Below are positions 10,952-22,100 of a stretch of 64,000 bases of DNA, piece after piece; positions within the stretch are counted from its first letter, which is position 1, and each line of letters begins with the position of its first letter. Source of the stretch: Emydura subglobosa. Lineage: Eukaryota > Chordata > Testudines > Chelidae. Below the pieces are notes generated by a model. That model was not told where the DNA came from. It made no database searches and saw only the letters and a program-made list of their open reading frames with translations. The position numbers and the translations under genes were made by a program. The DNA lies in the NCBI GenBank assembly GCA_007922225.1, contig ML679962.1, forward strand, positions 30,053,563 to 30,117,562, given 5' to 3'.

Positions 10952-13900
10952 AGCATGGCCTTGGGCTGGAAGAGAATGCAGCAAACACACACACTCAACC
11001 ATCTGACATGCTTGTAATTCAGCTTTTTATTTAATTTGTATCCAAGCTATTTAATGTGCATTTAGAATAGAAATGGCTTCTTGTTGATATAGGCTTTGGG
11101 GCGAGAATGTCAGTGTTTTTAGTTTGTCGTGGGTTGGGGTTTTTTTGTAACGAGTTGTATGTTTACATGGAATTAATAATGTAGGATTGATTTCAAGTTG
11201 TATGCAAAACAACAAAAGGTGCTTCAATAGTGTTCCAAGCTACTCTTAGGATTTTCACTAGGCGAATGGCTTTTTCAAAAACTACAAAAGCGCACAGGTA
11301 TGAGGACGATGAAGTGCCTGTAAAATACTGATCCAAAGCAAACCATGTGAGAACCTTTGTAAATCACTCCCTGCCATCAGCTATGCACACGCAGCGTCCA
11401 GCGGCAGCAGTGAAAATTGTGTCTGCAGCTAGGCTAGGTTTTGGCCCTTAGAGTAGCTACACCTCAACATAAAGTGCCTGGGGCTCGGTCCTTATATAGG
11501 TGCCCCAGCCTGGGGGGTAACAAATGCCTCTACTCCTTGGAGCACTTCACAGCACTAGGCTTCTACCCACTTTGAAGGACCCGAGTCTGATACCAGATCA
11601 TTGCTGTGCCTGCAGTCTAGGATTTCGGCAGGCGGCACTGCCAGACATGGTTGCGTCTGAGATCGGCATGGAGCCTACAATGCCATGGTTTGGCTGTGAC
11701 AACATGGAACTTCTGCAGTGTCACCCATACGACATGAAAACTGCACACACTTGTAGGGATTTAGGGACAGGGTCAGACCTCATTTACACCCGTGTCACTT
11801 GAATTCAGAGAAAGCTAAGTTAAAACTGATTTTTTAAAAACTAGATGGTGTAATTAACCAGTGAAACTCACTGACACACAATAGGTTTTTTAATTCTGCT
11901 AAGCAGTTAATGGCTATTTATTATGGCCGATGAGAACATCACAGGTACCTTAGGTGAGGGGAAAAAGGAAATATAAAGCCTCATGCCTGATGGGACAGTT
12001 ATGCCACAATTGTTCTCTGTAGGGTTTCTTACCCCTTCCTCTGAAGCATTTGATGCTGGCCACTGCCCACTAGGATTCGGTACTCTAGCTGAGGCAGTGT
12101 GTCTATCTGCTATGGCAATTACTGTGTTCCTATTTAACTGAAGCGTAACTGAGATAGTCAAGATAACAGAGGCCAGAGTCTACCCTGTGTGATCCCTTTT
12201 TCTTTACACCCCTTTCATTGCTGCTAAAATATGGACACTGCCACTTGCCAATACATTTTTCAAAATTAGCTGGATTAAGAAAAGGATGCTTTAAGACAAA
12301 AAAAAAAATTCTCCACTTTCTCCAGTATAAAAGGTACAAAGCGTTTGTGTGAATAGAACGGCCATACATTTTGTAACATTTTGCAAAAATTCCCGTTATG
12401 TGAATGTGAAGGAGCAGCTAGCTGGGTCAGTGTGTCTAGTTTTCAGTTTGAGATACAAATTCAGAATTTCATGAAGTGACGGCTTCCATGAGGCCTTGGC
12501 TGTGGCTATTTGGATAAGCCTAGGAACGTTTTTGTGTAACAAGCTAATTGAAAGGAAATTACCTAGTAACATTGTAAATGTTGTGCAGCAGTTGTACAAT
12601 TCCTTATGCTCTGGTTTTTTGACACGCGTTTCAGCCTTATAGTAGCTTTACAGGTAGAAATACATTGTTTTATGAATGTTTTTGGATTACAAAACAAAAT
12701 GTAATAAGCTGTTTCCAAAGTTCCCATTTAACTACTGGCTTCTATGGAACGGGAGCAGGGAAAACCAACCAGGAATACAGCATTCATGCTTGCTTAGATA
12801 CTCTAGAGTACATCTTTTTAAGGAAGACGAAATGTAGTTTGTAGAATTTTGAAGAGCACGTAAAGAGATGTGAACGAAGCTGAATTCGTATGACTGTATA
12901 TTTCCAGATAGTGTAGTCTGTTTCTTTCTTAGCCAAACACATTTGAAAGTTATAGTATAAAAGCATTTTTAGATAAATATTGGAGATAAAGGTTACAATA
13001 GGGCACTGGTACTACACTGGGAGCCATTTTCTTGGGTAGATCAAGTGAACATAATTCCATATTTCATTTTTGCTGATGAAAATGTTTTGAGGGGTGTAGA
13101 TTGTCAGGTTTTGTTGCACTTCTATTACTGCACAGTACATTTACTGTTTGTGTCTAACGTACAGTGGATTGGCGTGTTCAAGATTGCTTACTTAAGAACA
13201 GACCACTTAACCCTTGCAGGGAAAGTGTTAAAAAATGAGAACCGTTGAGATCTGTGAATAATTCACACTTTTCTATTTTAAAGTAGTCTCTCTGAGAAGA
13301 ATATCAGATTTTAGGACTCAGAAGTAGATTGCACAAAAGCTGATTCTTTTCCCACAGCCTTTTCTAGGATTCTGGTAAACAGTTATGCCTTAATGTAATT
13401 TATAGTTACAGTGTAAGAAAAAGTACAGATATGCACAGCAGAAATCCTGTTGCAAGTTTACAACAGCATAAGTTGGAGTCTAGGAGAAGGAGGGCTTTAA
13501 AGAGGAGACTACGGACTGATGTCACATTAAAAAGAGTAAGCCTTACATCCAGGCCTCTCTTCAAAACAGCGAATTGGACAAAAAATCCAGACAAATGTAG
13601 GACTATCATGACGTACTAAATATCAAACTAAAGAACAATCTCTTTGTTTTTTGTTGCACTCTTTCTCCTCATCCTCCATCTCCGGATTGTATTCAGTCTC
13701 TGGAGGGGCAGACACCTTCTTTTCATCATCTATACAGCACCTAGAATAATTCTTATTGTAACTTCTCAGTGCAAGTTATATTTTACTTTATGCTCTAGGG
13801 GAATCTAATAGGGCTGTTACTTCCCTACTGAAGACCTTCATATTTAGAAACACGCCTCAACTTAAAAGGAGCGTGGGAAAAAACCTGCACTGAATCTCTG

Positions 13901-15560
13901 CCTACATGATCTTCACCACCTTCCCCTTTAAAATATCCAGAGAAAAATATTTACAAGTCTAAATGGATAGAATACAGGAAAAATGTGACATGGTCCAATG
14001 CTAAGTGAAATGAACTAATTTTCCTTCAGTCCAAAATATAGCTGAGGTCCTGCTAGAAGCTTATATACTGCCTGTGCTCTGTCCATGCACTCACCTCACC
14101 CTGCTTTTGTATGTTAACTGAGTCCACTTCTAATTAGAGAAAATTCAAATCGTTTTCTATATATACATGAAAGTAATCCTTGATAAGAAACTCTCTCCAA
14201 TCACATAAAGCTTTGGTTTGTTACTATATTAGTGACTTGCATTTTCTTTTGGTAAAGTTGTAGTTGTCCTTTCAAACCAGAGAATTGTGACACTTTTTAC
14301 TACACCTTTGGAATCTCTATTAAAATCACTCATTTTCATGTAACACAATAGGACGTACACTCACTATATTCTTATTCTTAATGACTTCTTTGTTGTGGTT
14401 AAAGTGGAATTAGTCCATGAGAAGAGCCATTTAAAATTAAGAAAACATTAAGAATTGAAGTGGAAAGACAGCCTTGGATGTTAAAAATTGCTTCTGTGAC
14501 AAGTGAGATTCAGAAACAGTATGGATGAAATTAGAAAGATTAAGAGTAAATCATTTCTTTGAATGAAATCTTCATTTAAAAGCAAGGCATACAGTTTACT
14601 AAGGCAGAATTGATCTATACCAAATGAAATTTGTGTATTATGCTGTGAAAAGGCAGACCCATTTTCCTAAAGGGCATATAAGGATTATAGGGGGAAAAAA
14701 ATCAGTATTTGATTGCTCAACAACCACTGGAAAACTAAATAAAACTGACTCATACAGTGACATTTTGGTAATGTGTGTTTTTCTTTGTGTGTTTGACAAA
14801 AAAAAGGAAAAGAGTTTAAATATTTATATATTGGTACCTCCTAAAGCTACTTCAAATATTTTTTTCACACTAAGAGAATATTGTTAGTTTTCTGAGAAAA
14901 CAAACATCTTGAAAATTTGCATTTAAGGACAAAATTGACGAGTATGGAAAAGCACTGGTAAAGTCACCCAAACGACCTTGACTCTGCCCCATCCCATACC
15001 ACTGGTTAGCTCAGTGTAGCCAGTTTGGAATCCAGAGTTTTCCAGCAGAACCAAAGAATTCTGGCATATTTGATTCGGATTTGGACAATATGTGACATTC
15101 CCCTGCAGTGGTGATTTGTGAACTAAGTGTTTGGCCCCAGATATGGGGGCTCAGCATGTCGCCTTTGACACTATTTTGCTGCTGAATAAGTTTTGGTGTA
15201 GAACAATAAAAGCCCATTTTCCCTTCCAAATGCATGTGATTAGATGGGCAGGAGAATTTGGGTGCCGTGATAATACCTACTTTGGTTTAGGGGCGACACG
15301 TACAAAAATAGGGGTGCACTCTTTTCTGCTTCTTAGAATTGTATATAAAAGTTTGTGTTTGTTTCACCTTACGAAGATCATGAATTTCACATCTTGCCCT
15401 ACCTGTTCTGCTGGATGTCTCCCTTATAGGAGTCAGTTGTGGACTGGGAGGGCTCTTAGCCCTTATTTTCATCTGGTAGTGCCCAGCATTTTGGCTTTAT
15501 TGAATGCAACATGTGAAAAACTGAATAGCTTTTTATAAAATAAATAAAAGGTTAGCAAAT
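10952..15560 (+). other. CD99L2: Probable CD99L2 3' UTR
   Basis: This is AT-rich, largely repeat-free sequence following the CD99L2 stop, ending in a tandem polyadenylation hexamer at 15539-15548. Other AATAAA hexamers occur at 14738-14743 and 15205-15210, so shorter forms are possible. The 135-codon open frame at 15131-15538 shows no recognisable protein and sits in this UTR. Extent is inferred, not shown. Confidence 0.45.
15539..15548 (+). other. Tandem polyadenylation signal (AATAAATAAA)
   Basis: Two overlapping AATAAA hexamers are followed about 70-110 nt downstream by GT-rich sequence (gatgggtggtgggaacagttggg). This is the best candidate for the distal CD99L2 polyadenylation site. Confidence 0.45.
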
Positions 15561-17784
15561 ACAAACATTTATCATGTCAGCCTTGATTGCTTGACTGGAG
15601 ATAGGGTATACAACTACAGGGGAGATGGGTGGTGGGAACAGTTGGGTAAGACGATATTTACCAGGTTAGTAAAAAATGAAAGAAGGGTGTTAGTTTTTTT
15701 TAAAGCAGAGTTAAACTCAAACCAGTGAGTGAAAAGAAAGATTTCACTTAAACTGTAGTTCAGCTCTGAAATGTGAGTAAATGGCAGCATGAATTCAGTA
15801 TTGCTCAGACACCTTATAAAATTTGCTGACTTTACAGGTAAAAAGATGGTTTAATTTACCTACCAGTGCTTCAGACTCATCCAGTGATCCCAGAGTCATG
15901 TTGTTTCCCCATTCACGTGTCATCACTGCAGTAAAAGATTCTGTTGGTCAGATCTGCCTTCCTATGTCTGTACACACTTCTGTTATCTTTAGTAGATTTG
16001 TCTTGGTACCATAGAGGACAGATTTTGAACACAGTTAATTCTATTCAAGATGCAGCAGTCAGAACTGAACCTCTCTCTCTCTCTCTCAGAATGGCATCGA
16101 CTCTGCTGTGTTAACAGGAGTAAAAAGTAATAAAAATTAATTTTGTCGTCACTTAGTAGGATAAGATGCTGAATGCTCACAGGAAGCAGAGCTGGCAAAT
16201 CATTTTACTTCATCACTTTCCAGAGTAAAACCACACTTTGACTAACAGATATAATCCCCCATATTTTCATCTTTGCGATTACAGGGAGACTTGGGTATGT
16301 TGAAACCTGTGGCACATACAGGCTATTTGTAGGAATGAGTAACATTTTCCTTTGTAAAAACGAATCCATACATTATGGCTGTGAGCAAAGAAAGTTTAAT
16401 ATCTCAAAGTGCTTCAGTTATTCCATATCAATATTTTACACTTATTATGGAGCAAAATCTTTCATGATCACTAGCTCCCATGAAGAGCACATTTCAAATG
16501 ACTTCCTTTAGGTTTAATTTTAGAAACAGCCTGCTCTATTTCAGGAGACGGTTAAAATGCCATGCTAAATTTGAACTACTAAGGATTTTAATTCACTACT
16601 CAGAATATTTTGCCTGTATAAAATTGGCTGCTGGTATATTGTTTTATAATATTGTTTTTACATCAAAACCATCTTCCATCTTAATTATCTCTTATGAAAG
16701 GCCTGATTTAGATTAACAGATGTGGCATGTTGGTTCTTAAACTATTCTGCTTCAGGTCTCTGAACCATTATGAAAATACACTGTACACACCAATAAAAAG
16801 GACACGTTGCGGTATCGTGCAGGGTGTATAATGGACTTAGATGACTGGATACAGCACGTCTCTTTCAATGCAGGTCGCACTTGCAAAAGGAGTACTCACC
16901 ACTTGGTGTGACAGTACATCTTTAAGTACATAAGTCCACAGAAGTGAGGAAAAGGAGTGTGGCACAATGGCATATTTAGTACAATGACCTCACTGCACAG
17001 CCAAGCTAATTGCTGTGGCGGATGTCCAATGTAGGTACAAAATTGACTGGTAAAGGATAGAAAGGAGAGGAAAGGAGTAGGGGGAGTTGGGATTCCTCTA
17101 ACTGGAATGGCAGGGAGTCTGGTCCCCAGCTACCCTGCTTATTTATAGCCTCCTCTTTTACTCTAATTCAAGAAGGGGGGGTGATGTCCCAGCAGCAGGG
17201 TAGCTGGGGACCAGGATGGGTAAAGAGGAAGGGCTGCTGTATGTAAATAAGTATGGAATTCCCTGCACTGTACAATTTTATCTGCTGAGTATTCCCAGAC
17301 ATTTAGGAATAAAGTTGCAGCCTAATTAAACCACATCCAGTGTCTCTTGTCCTTCCAGCATAGCCGAACAATGACTATCCATGTACAATAAAGACTTCAA
17401 CTAGTGTATAGAACAAATTGATCCTTGAGGAGCTGGGTTAATTCCTCCTGGCTGCACTTGAATCATACAACTCAAGGCCAGCAAGTGGAGTTACATTATC
17501 CTGAATGCTCAATGGAGGAGCTTGGGATTCTTGTGAAATGTTGGTCAAGAAGGAAGGAAAAACTAAAGAGAAAGGTCAAGCACATTATACTTCCACATCT
17601 GCTGCGAAAGCAACTACATAATTATTTTTAAAAAAGCTGGATGTCACCAGTGGCTTTAATCAAATAATTCTGAAATAAAAATGCTTGGGGGGATTGGAAT
17701 AAAATGAGTAATAAGTATTTTATATAAAAATATGGATAAATGACTGAAAACGTTTATAGAGAAAAGGTGGCAACATTTAAAAAA
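15561..17784. other. Intergenic interval between convergent CD99L2 and MTMR1
   Basis: No gene is recognised. The stretch contains a (CT)n tract near 16072-16088 and a strong inverted repeat at 17119-17214. Additional plus-strand AATAAA hexamers near 16.79, 17.29 and 17.39 kb mean the CD99L2 transcript could run further than assigned. Confidence 0.5.
17119..17214. repeat. Perfect 21-bp inverted repeat
   Basis: Arms 17119-17139 and 17194-17214 are exact reverse complements (core TGGTCCCCAGCTACCCTGCT), with a 54-bp spacer. It sits in the tail-to-tail interval and could form a stem in transcripts from either strand. No TSD or known transposon end was recognised. Confidence 0.85.
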
Positions 17785-17801
17785 ACCAAAAACCAACAGG
17801 C

Positions 17802-17807
17802 TTTATT
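17802..17807 (-). other. Candidate MTMR1 polyadenylation signal
   Basis: AATAAA on the minus strand is followed downstream by GCCTGTTGGTTTTTGG and more T, a plausible U/GU-rich downstream element. Confidence 0.45.
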
Positions 17808-17964
17808 ATTTCAAGGAAACCAATTAAGATTGTATTATGTAAAAACGTCAAACAATGTTGTAACAGTTTAATATCTTCCAAAACATTTGGAGAGGCAGGA
17901 TCAATTTTCTGAATTCATAACTTGCAAATGAAGTGTGTTTAACATCAGATATACATGTACATAA

Positions 17965-17993
17965 ATACACACACAATTGGATTGTGTGTGTAT
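17965..17993 (-). repeat. UG/CA hairpin in MTMR1 3' UTR
   Basis: Perfect 13-bp arms (17965-17977 and 17981-17993, ATACACACACAAT and its complement) flank a 3-nt loop. In the MTMR1 transcript it would be a stable hairpin with alternating CA/UG sides. Confidence 0.7.
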
Positions 17994-18245
17994 ACGTTTA
18001 ACAGGACACACTTAAAATATGTGGAGCTATACAGACTGTACAATTTACACTGTTCAGTGTTCTAATCCAAACTGCAACCACTTAGCTAGAGAAAACAAGG
18101 TACTGTGTACAGGACAGACACGATTATGCTTATACCTTATTCATGAGGGTAAAACAGGACAATAACTAAATGGTAAAAAGATTTATTTAAACTTGTAAAA
18201 AAAAAAAGGCATTAAAAAAACCTAAAATCCAGGCTTCACCAAATA

Positions 18246-18253
18246 TATTTACA
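18246..18253 (-). promoter_or_regulatory. Candidate Pumilio response element
   Basis: The minus strand reads TGTAAATA, matching the UGUANAUA consensus, within the presumed MTMR1 3' UTR. An 8-nt match can arise by chance. Confidence 0.3.
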
Positions 18254-18845
18254 TCATACAAGTACCAGTAGGTGCGTATTAATTGGCAAAGCCTGTTTAC
18301 CTTCATTACCATCCATTTTTAATGGCATATGTACTCAAAAAGTAAAATTGGCTGCTCTGGAAAATGTTAAATTTAAAATCTGTTTCAAAGTGCATCAATT
18401 ACTTAAATACGTCCCCAAGAATAACAGCAGTTGCTCTAGAGAAAAGTAATGTACTGCATTAAAGAGCTCCCATTCAGAAAATTTCTCACAATGTTCTGAT
18501 TAAGCACAAACATTACATGGCATTTCATTTTTCAACCAGCCTCTGTAGCCAAGGCAGCAAAAAGCCTCTCACATTATCTGTCTGACAGATGGGTTCCTCT
18601 TTAAGATGGTTAAATTGTTGGTTGCTCAAAATTAACTTTATTTTACAATTGATGATTTAGCTAGAGATGTCAAAACACATACAGGAACTGCCAACTTCAG
18701 AAAATACCATCACAACTATCGAAGCTCTTTTTTGGCCTCATCATAACAGAAACAGACACGAAGAGTAAGGCATGTAGATTCGTAGCAATTATAAGTCACT
18801 CACAATCCTTGGGAGACAGGGAAAATATTCCACCCTCCTCTAAGC

Positions 18846-18851
18846 GTGTGT

Positions 18852-18900
<49 letters not shown>

Positions 18901-18910
18901 NNNNNNNNNN

Positions 18911-18959
<49 letters not shown>
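18846..18959. repeat. (CA)n/(UG)n microsatellite with 10-N assembly gap
   Basis: GTGTGTGT at 18846-18853 is followed by an uninterrupted CA repeat from 18854, broken by Ns at 18901-18910, then CA again to 18959. On the MTMR1 transcript this is a UG repeat starting 42 nt after the stop codon. True length is unknown because the assembler placed a gap in it. Confidence 0.95.
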
Positions 18960-18961
<2 letters not shown>

Positions 18962-19001
18962 TCATCTGACATGAATGATTCTACATGGCTTTTGCTGTAC
19001 A

Positions 19002-19166
19002 TCAGACAGAAGTGCGCACTGGTGTGGCCAAGTGAGAAGGAGACGACCCTCTATCAGAGGAAGAAGAAATGGATCGTGTAGCAGCTTCCCGCTGCAATTC
19101 TTCCACCTTCTTCTGAAGCTCAGCTCTGATGGCAAGTAGCTCCTTCAGATTCTGATGAATTGGCAT
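19002..19166 (-). CDS. MTMR1: MTMR1 last coding exon
   Basis: The acceptor CCACCAG is followed by [20 protein letters not shown], a coiled-coil stretch, a Ser-rich linker ([14 protein letters not shown]) and the end ATPVRTSV with TGA (19004-19002). The C-terminal TSV fits a class I PDZ ligand. This Ser-rich tail and the TSV ending are what separate MTMR1 from MTM1 and MTMR2. Confidence 0.95.
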   Translation of the reverse strand: MPIHQNLKELLAIRAELQKKVEELQREAATRSISSSSDRGSSPSHLATPVRTSV

Positions 19167-22100
19167 CTGGTGGTTTAACAGAAGAGAGCTATTTTTACTA
19201 TAATAAACTTCTCAGTTCTTAATACAGCTGCTGTTTTCTTTTGTTGTGACATGAGAAACCCCAAGCTTCTCGTGAATTTCATTACATCTCAATATTTGGA
19301 GTGACTATTTCTTCATTTAGCATTTCAAAAGATAAATATTCTAGTCAGCTTCCTCCTCTCCCCAGTCGATCACAACTCGGTAGGGGACCTATTCAGAAGG
19401 CTGTACAAATTTATTGAAAGGATACCCAAAGACAAGGGTGGGGGAAGGTAAAAGATGACTAAGGAAAAGCAAGTTACTCTAATAACGTACTATTAGTCAA
19501 TATTATTCTCAGCCAATGTATGAACCACCTTCACCAGGAGTCTCTCTTCTCCAGTGAGATGAAACACAAACCGGCACTTTGCACCAGAATACAAACAATA
19601 TCAAAGATGGGATTTAGAAAAAGAGAGGCCATACCCCTCAAGTGCATTGCATAGAAGAGTGACTGGATGCAGTCCAACTAGCTGTATTCTGAGGAGGTCC
19701 ATATCCTCAGGACCTCCAAAATTCAGGGAAGTTGATCACACAACGTGTAACTCCTGAGAACAGCCCCTCAGTGCATTCCTTGGCTTCATTCAAAGAAATT
19801 GGATGATTTGCCATGGAACATGTTTCCATGGTTTTGTACAGGGCACCGTTACAACCCCTCTCAGCCAAGCATTTAGCACCAGACATCGTTACTGGCTTTT
19901 GCCTGTACGGGCCTCCCAGTCTCATGCACTGACAAACCACCTGCAGGAGCAGGTTCAGAAGTGGTGTTTGTTGCTCGTTCTGTGGCCTCTGAAGACAGCC
20001 TTGTAGACATCACTGTCTTTGGCTGAGTGCCTTTCCCAGAGCGACAAGAGCCATTGTTTCGTGGCTATCTAAAGCAGCTGGGCAAGGGGACGCTCCTTTG
20101 GCCCCGGTTTTCTCACTAGATATGCTGCACTGCACAAGGCCCAAGGTTCCCTTCCCATGTGCAACCATGGTAAGAAAACAGCCAGAAAACTGCAAAACTG
20201 AAACCAGTCTTCACCAGTGGTCCCCACATTGAGGGATGTGCCCCCATAGGTGGGCTTGGAAGAATGTTCGGAGGGGATGTGGCGGGGCCTGGGCCAGCCC
20301 CCACAGAGGGTGGGGAGAGAGTGCCCTGCTCTGCCCCCAGCTCCGGCCCCAGCCACAGCTCCAGCCCCAGCTCCTGGCTGCGGCTCTGCTCTCGGCCGCG
20401 GCCCTAGCCTCTTCCGGCCATGGCTCTGCTCCAGGCCGCAGTCCCAGTCCTGACCACGGACCCAGCTCCTGACTGTCTCTGGCCCCACTCCTGGCCCTGG
20501 CTCCCAACCGTGGCTCCTGGGGGGGGGTGCAACCAAACACATTTGGGGACCACCTGTCTACACTATACTCTACCAAGCTGTGAACTACTTACAGCTATTT
20601 AGTAAAAGGAAGACTGATATTTTGCAGGTGCTGTCAAAAGAACAGAGGGAATCTCTAAGGCTGTTGGAAGTGATAAGGCTCCCTACACCTGTGGAAAGTT
20701 TGGCTGGAGAGAACAGCATTCATCCCTGACTGCTAATTACAGCTCAAAACGATTCCACGGCTACGTGGCTAAGCATGGAACTCCCAGAGGAAATATTAAA
20801 GAGAAAGTTTGCTCATGCCACTTCTGATACACTGGAAGTCACTGGCTCAGCATCCTCCACTCACGTGTGCATGGTGATAGCAACTGAAAAGGGCACCTGT
20901 GCAAACCTGTACGAAGGACGACAATCACTGCACACTACCAGGTTCTTGACAGGGTGTATTAGAAATGCATTTATAACAATTAACTTCCACAGCCAAGTAA
21001 CCCTGAGCTCTAAAACAATATATACACAGGAACTCAATTTAGCGGACAGCAAGAACTTTCTTCCAGTGGTCACTAACTTTTTCAATAAGAAAAATACCTG
21101 CTTTTCTATTAGAGTTCATCCTTGTGAATACTTTTCCTACACTAGTGCTCAGGTCCATAACAGAATGATTTAGCCGTTGTGGTGCACTGGGCTCTGGACC
21201 AGAGGAGATTTGCACGCACATCTGATTTCTGAACAGCATGATTATGGACCATTGTAATGTGCCACATCTTTCCTTCACAGACTTGAACACCTTGTCACAT
21301 ATATAACCCATGTGTCCCACTGAGCAAGCCAGAAGTATGAAAAGCGGCCTGGGACAACTGATTTAGTAGTAACCTACCACAGATCCTTGCAGGGCACTTT
21401 ACATGAACATTGCTGCATAAATGATACACTTTATATAAGGTGTATAAAAGGGAGGATGCTGGCTGTATTGCTTATACGAGCCTCCCTAACACCTAACCTA
21501 GCAAAGAACACATTGAAATCTTGTGCACTGTCTGCCCCGCACATACTTCAATCTGAAAGGATTGTAAGTTCATAAATTACATAAAAGTCACAATAACGAA
21601 GTCTACAAAATTTAACACACAATTTAAGGAAGTGCATATTCTCATTAAACACAAAATATATGGTCAAAGCACATTAAGATTGCCAAGTCAAGCATTCAAA
21701 GATTAGAAAATGCCAGAATTAAAGTTACCTGTGCAACTTTAATGTGGTCCTCTCATGTATAGATTATGAGTCTTTAATTACATGACCACACACTGGTTTT
21801 CCCCCACATTTTCCTGTCTCATTCACTGCACAGAATGGATGGTACTTAATTAATGGGCAGAAGAGGTTACTCACTTTGTGCCGTAACTGCAGGTTTTCGA
21901 AATGTGCATCCCTATGGATGCTCTATTTCAGGTGTGCATGTGCCTCTCGAGCCCGATTGGAGATTTTCCGTTAGCTGTGTCCATTCAACCCACGCAAATG
22001 CAACCCATGCCTCCTGGTGCCGGACACCGGGGCTATATAGGGGTGCGCAGGAGAACTGTCCTCAGTTCCTTTTCCAGCCAAACGTCCCCTAGAGAACAGT

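Larger units (their letters stand above)
17785..19001 (-). other. MTMR1: Probable MTMR1 3' UTR
   Basis: This minus-strand sequence runs from the MTMR1 stop to a candidate AATAAA at 17807-17802 followed by a T/GT-rich tract. It contains the UG repeat with the assembly gap, a 13-bp hairpin (17965-17993) and a Pumilio-type UGUAAAUA (minus strand, 18253-18246). Alternative AATAAA hexamers on the minus strand lie near 18.18 and 18.64 kb. Confidence 0.55.

Noticed and set aside
15131..15538. 135-codon open frame
   Set aside because: It sits in the presumed CD99L2 3' UTR with no recognised domain and unremarkable composition.
18796..19081. Open frames made of Cys-Val or Thr-His repeats
   Set aside because: These are translations of the CA microsatellite and run across Ns.
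20069..20576. Long open frames on both strands (157 and 121 codons)
   Set aside because: They lie in the GC-rich interior of a hAT element, are low-complexity, have no homology I recognise and overlap each other on several frames.
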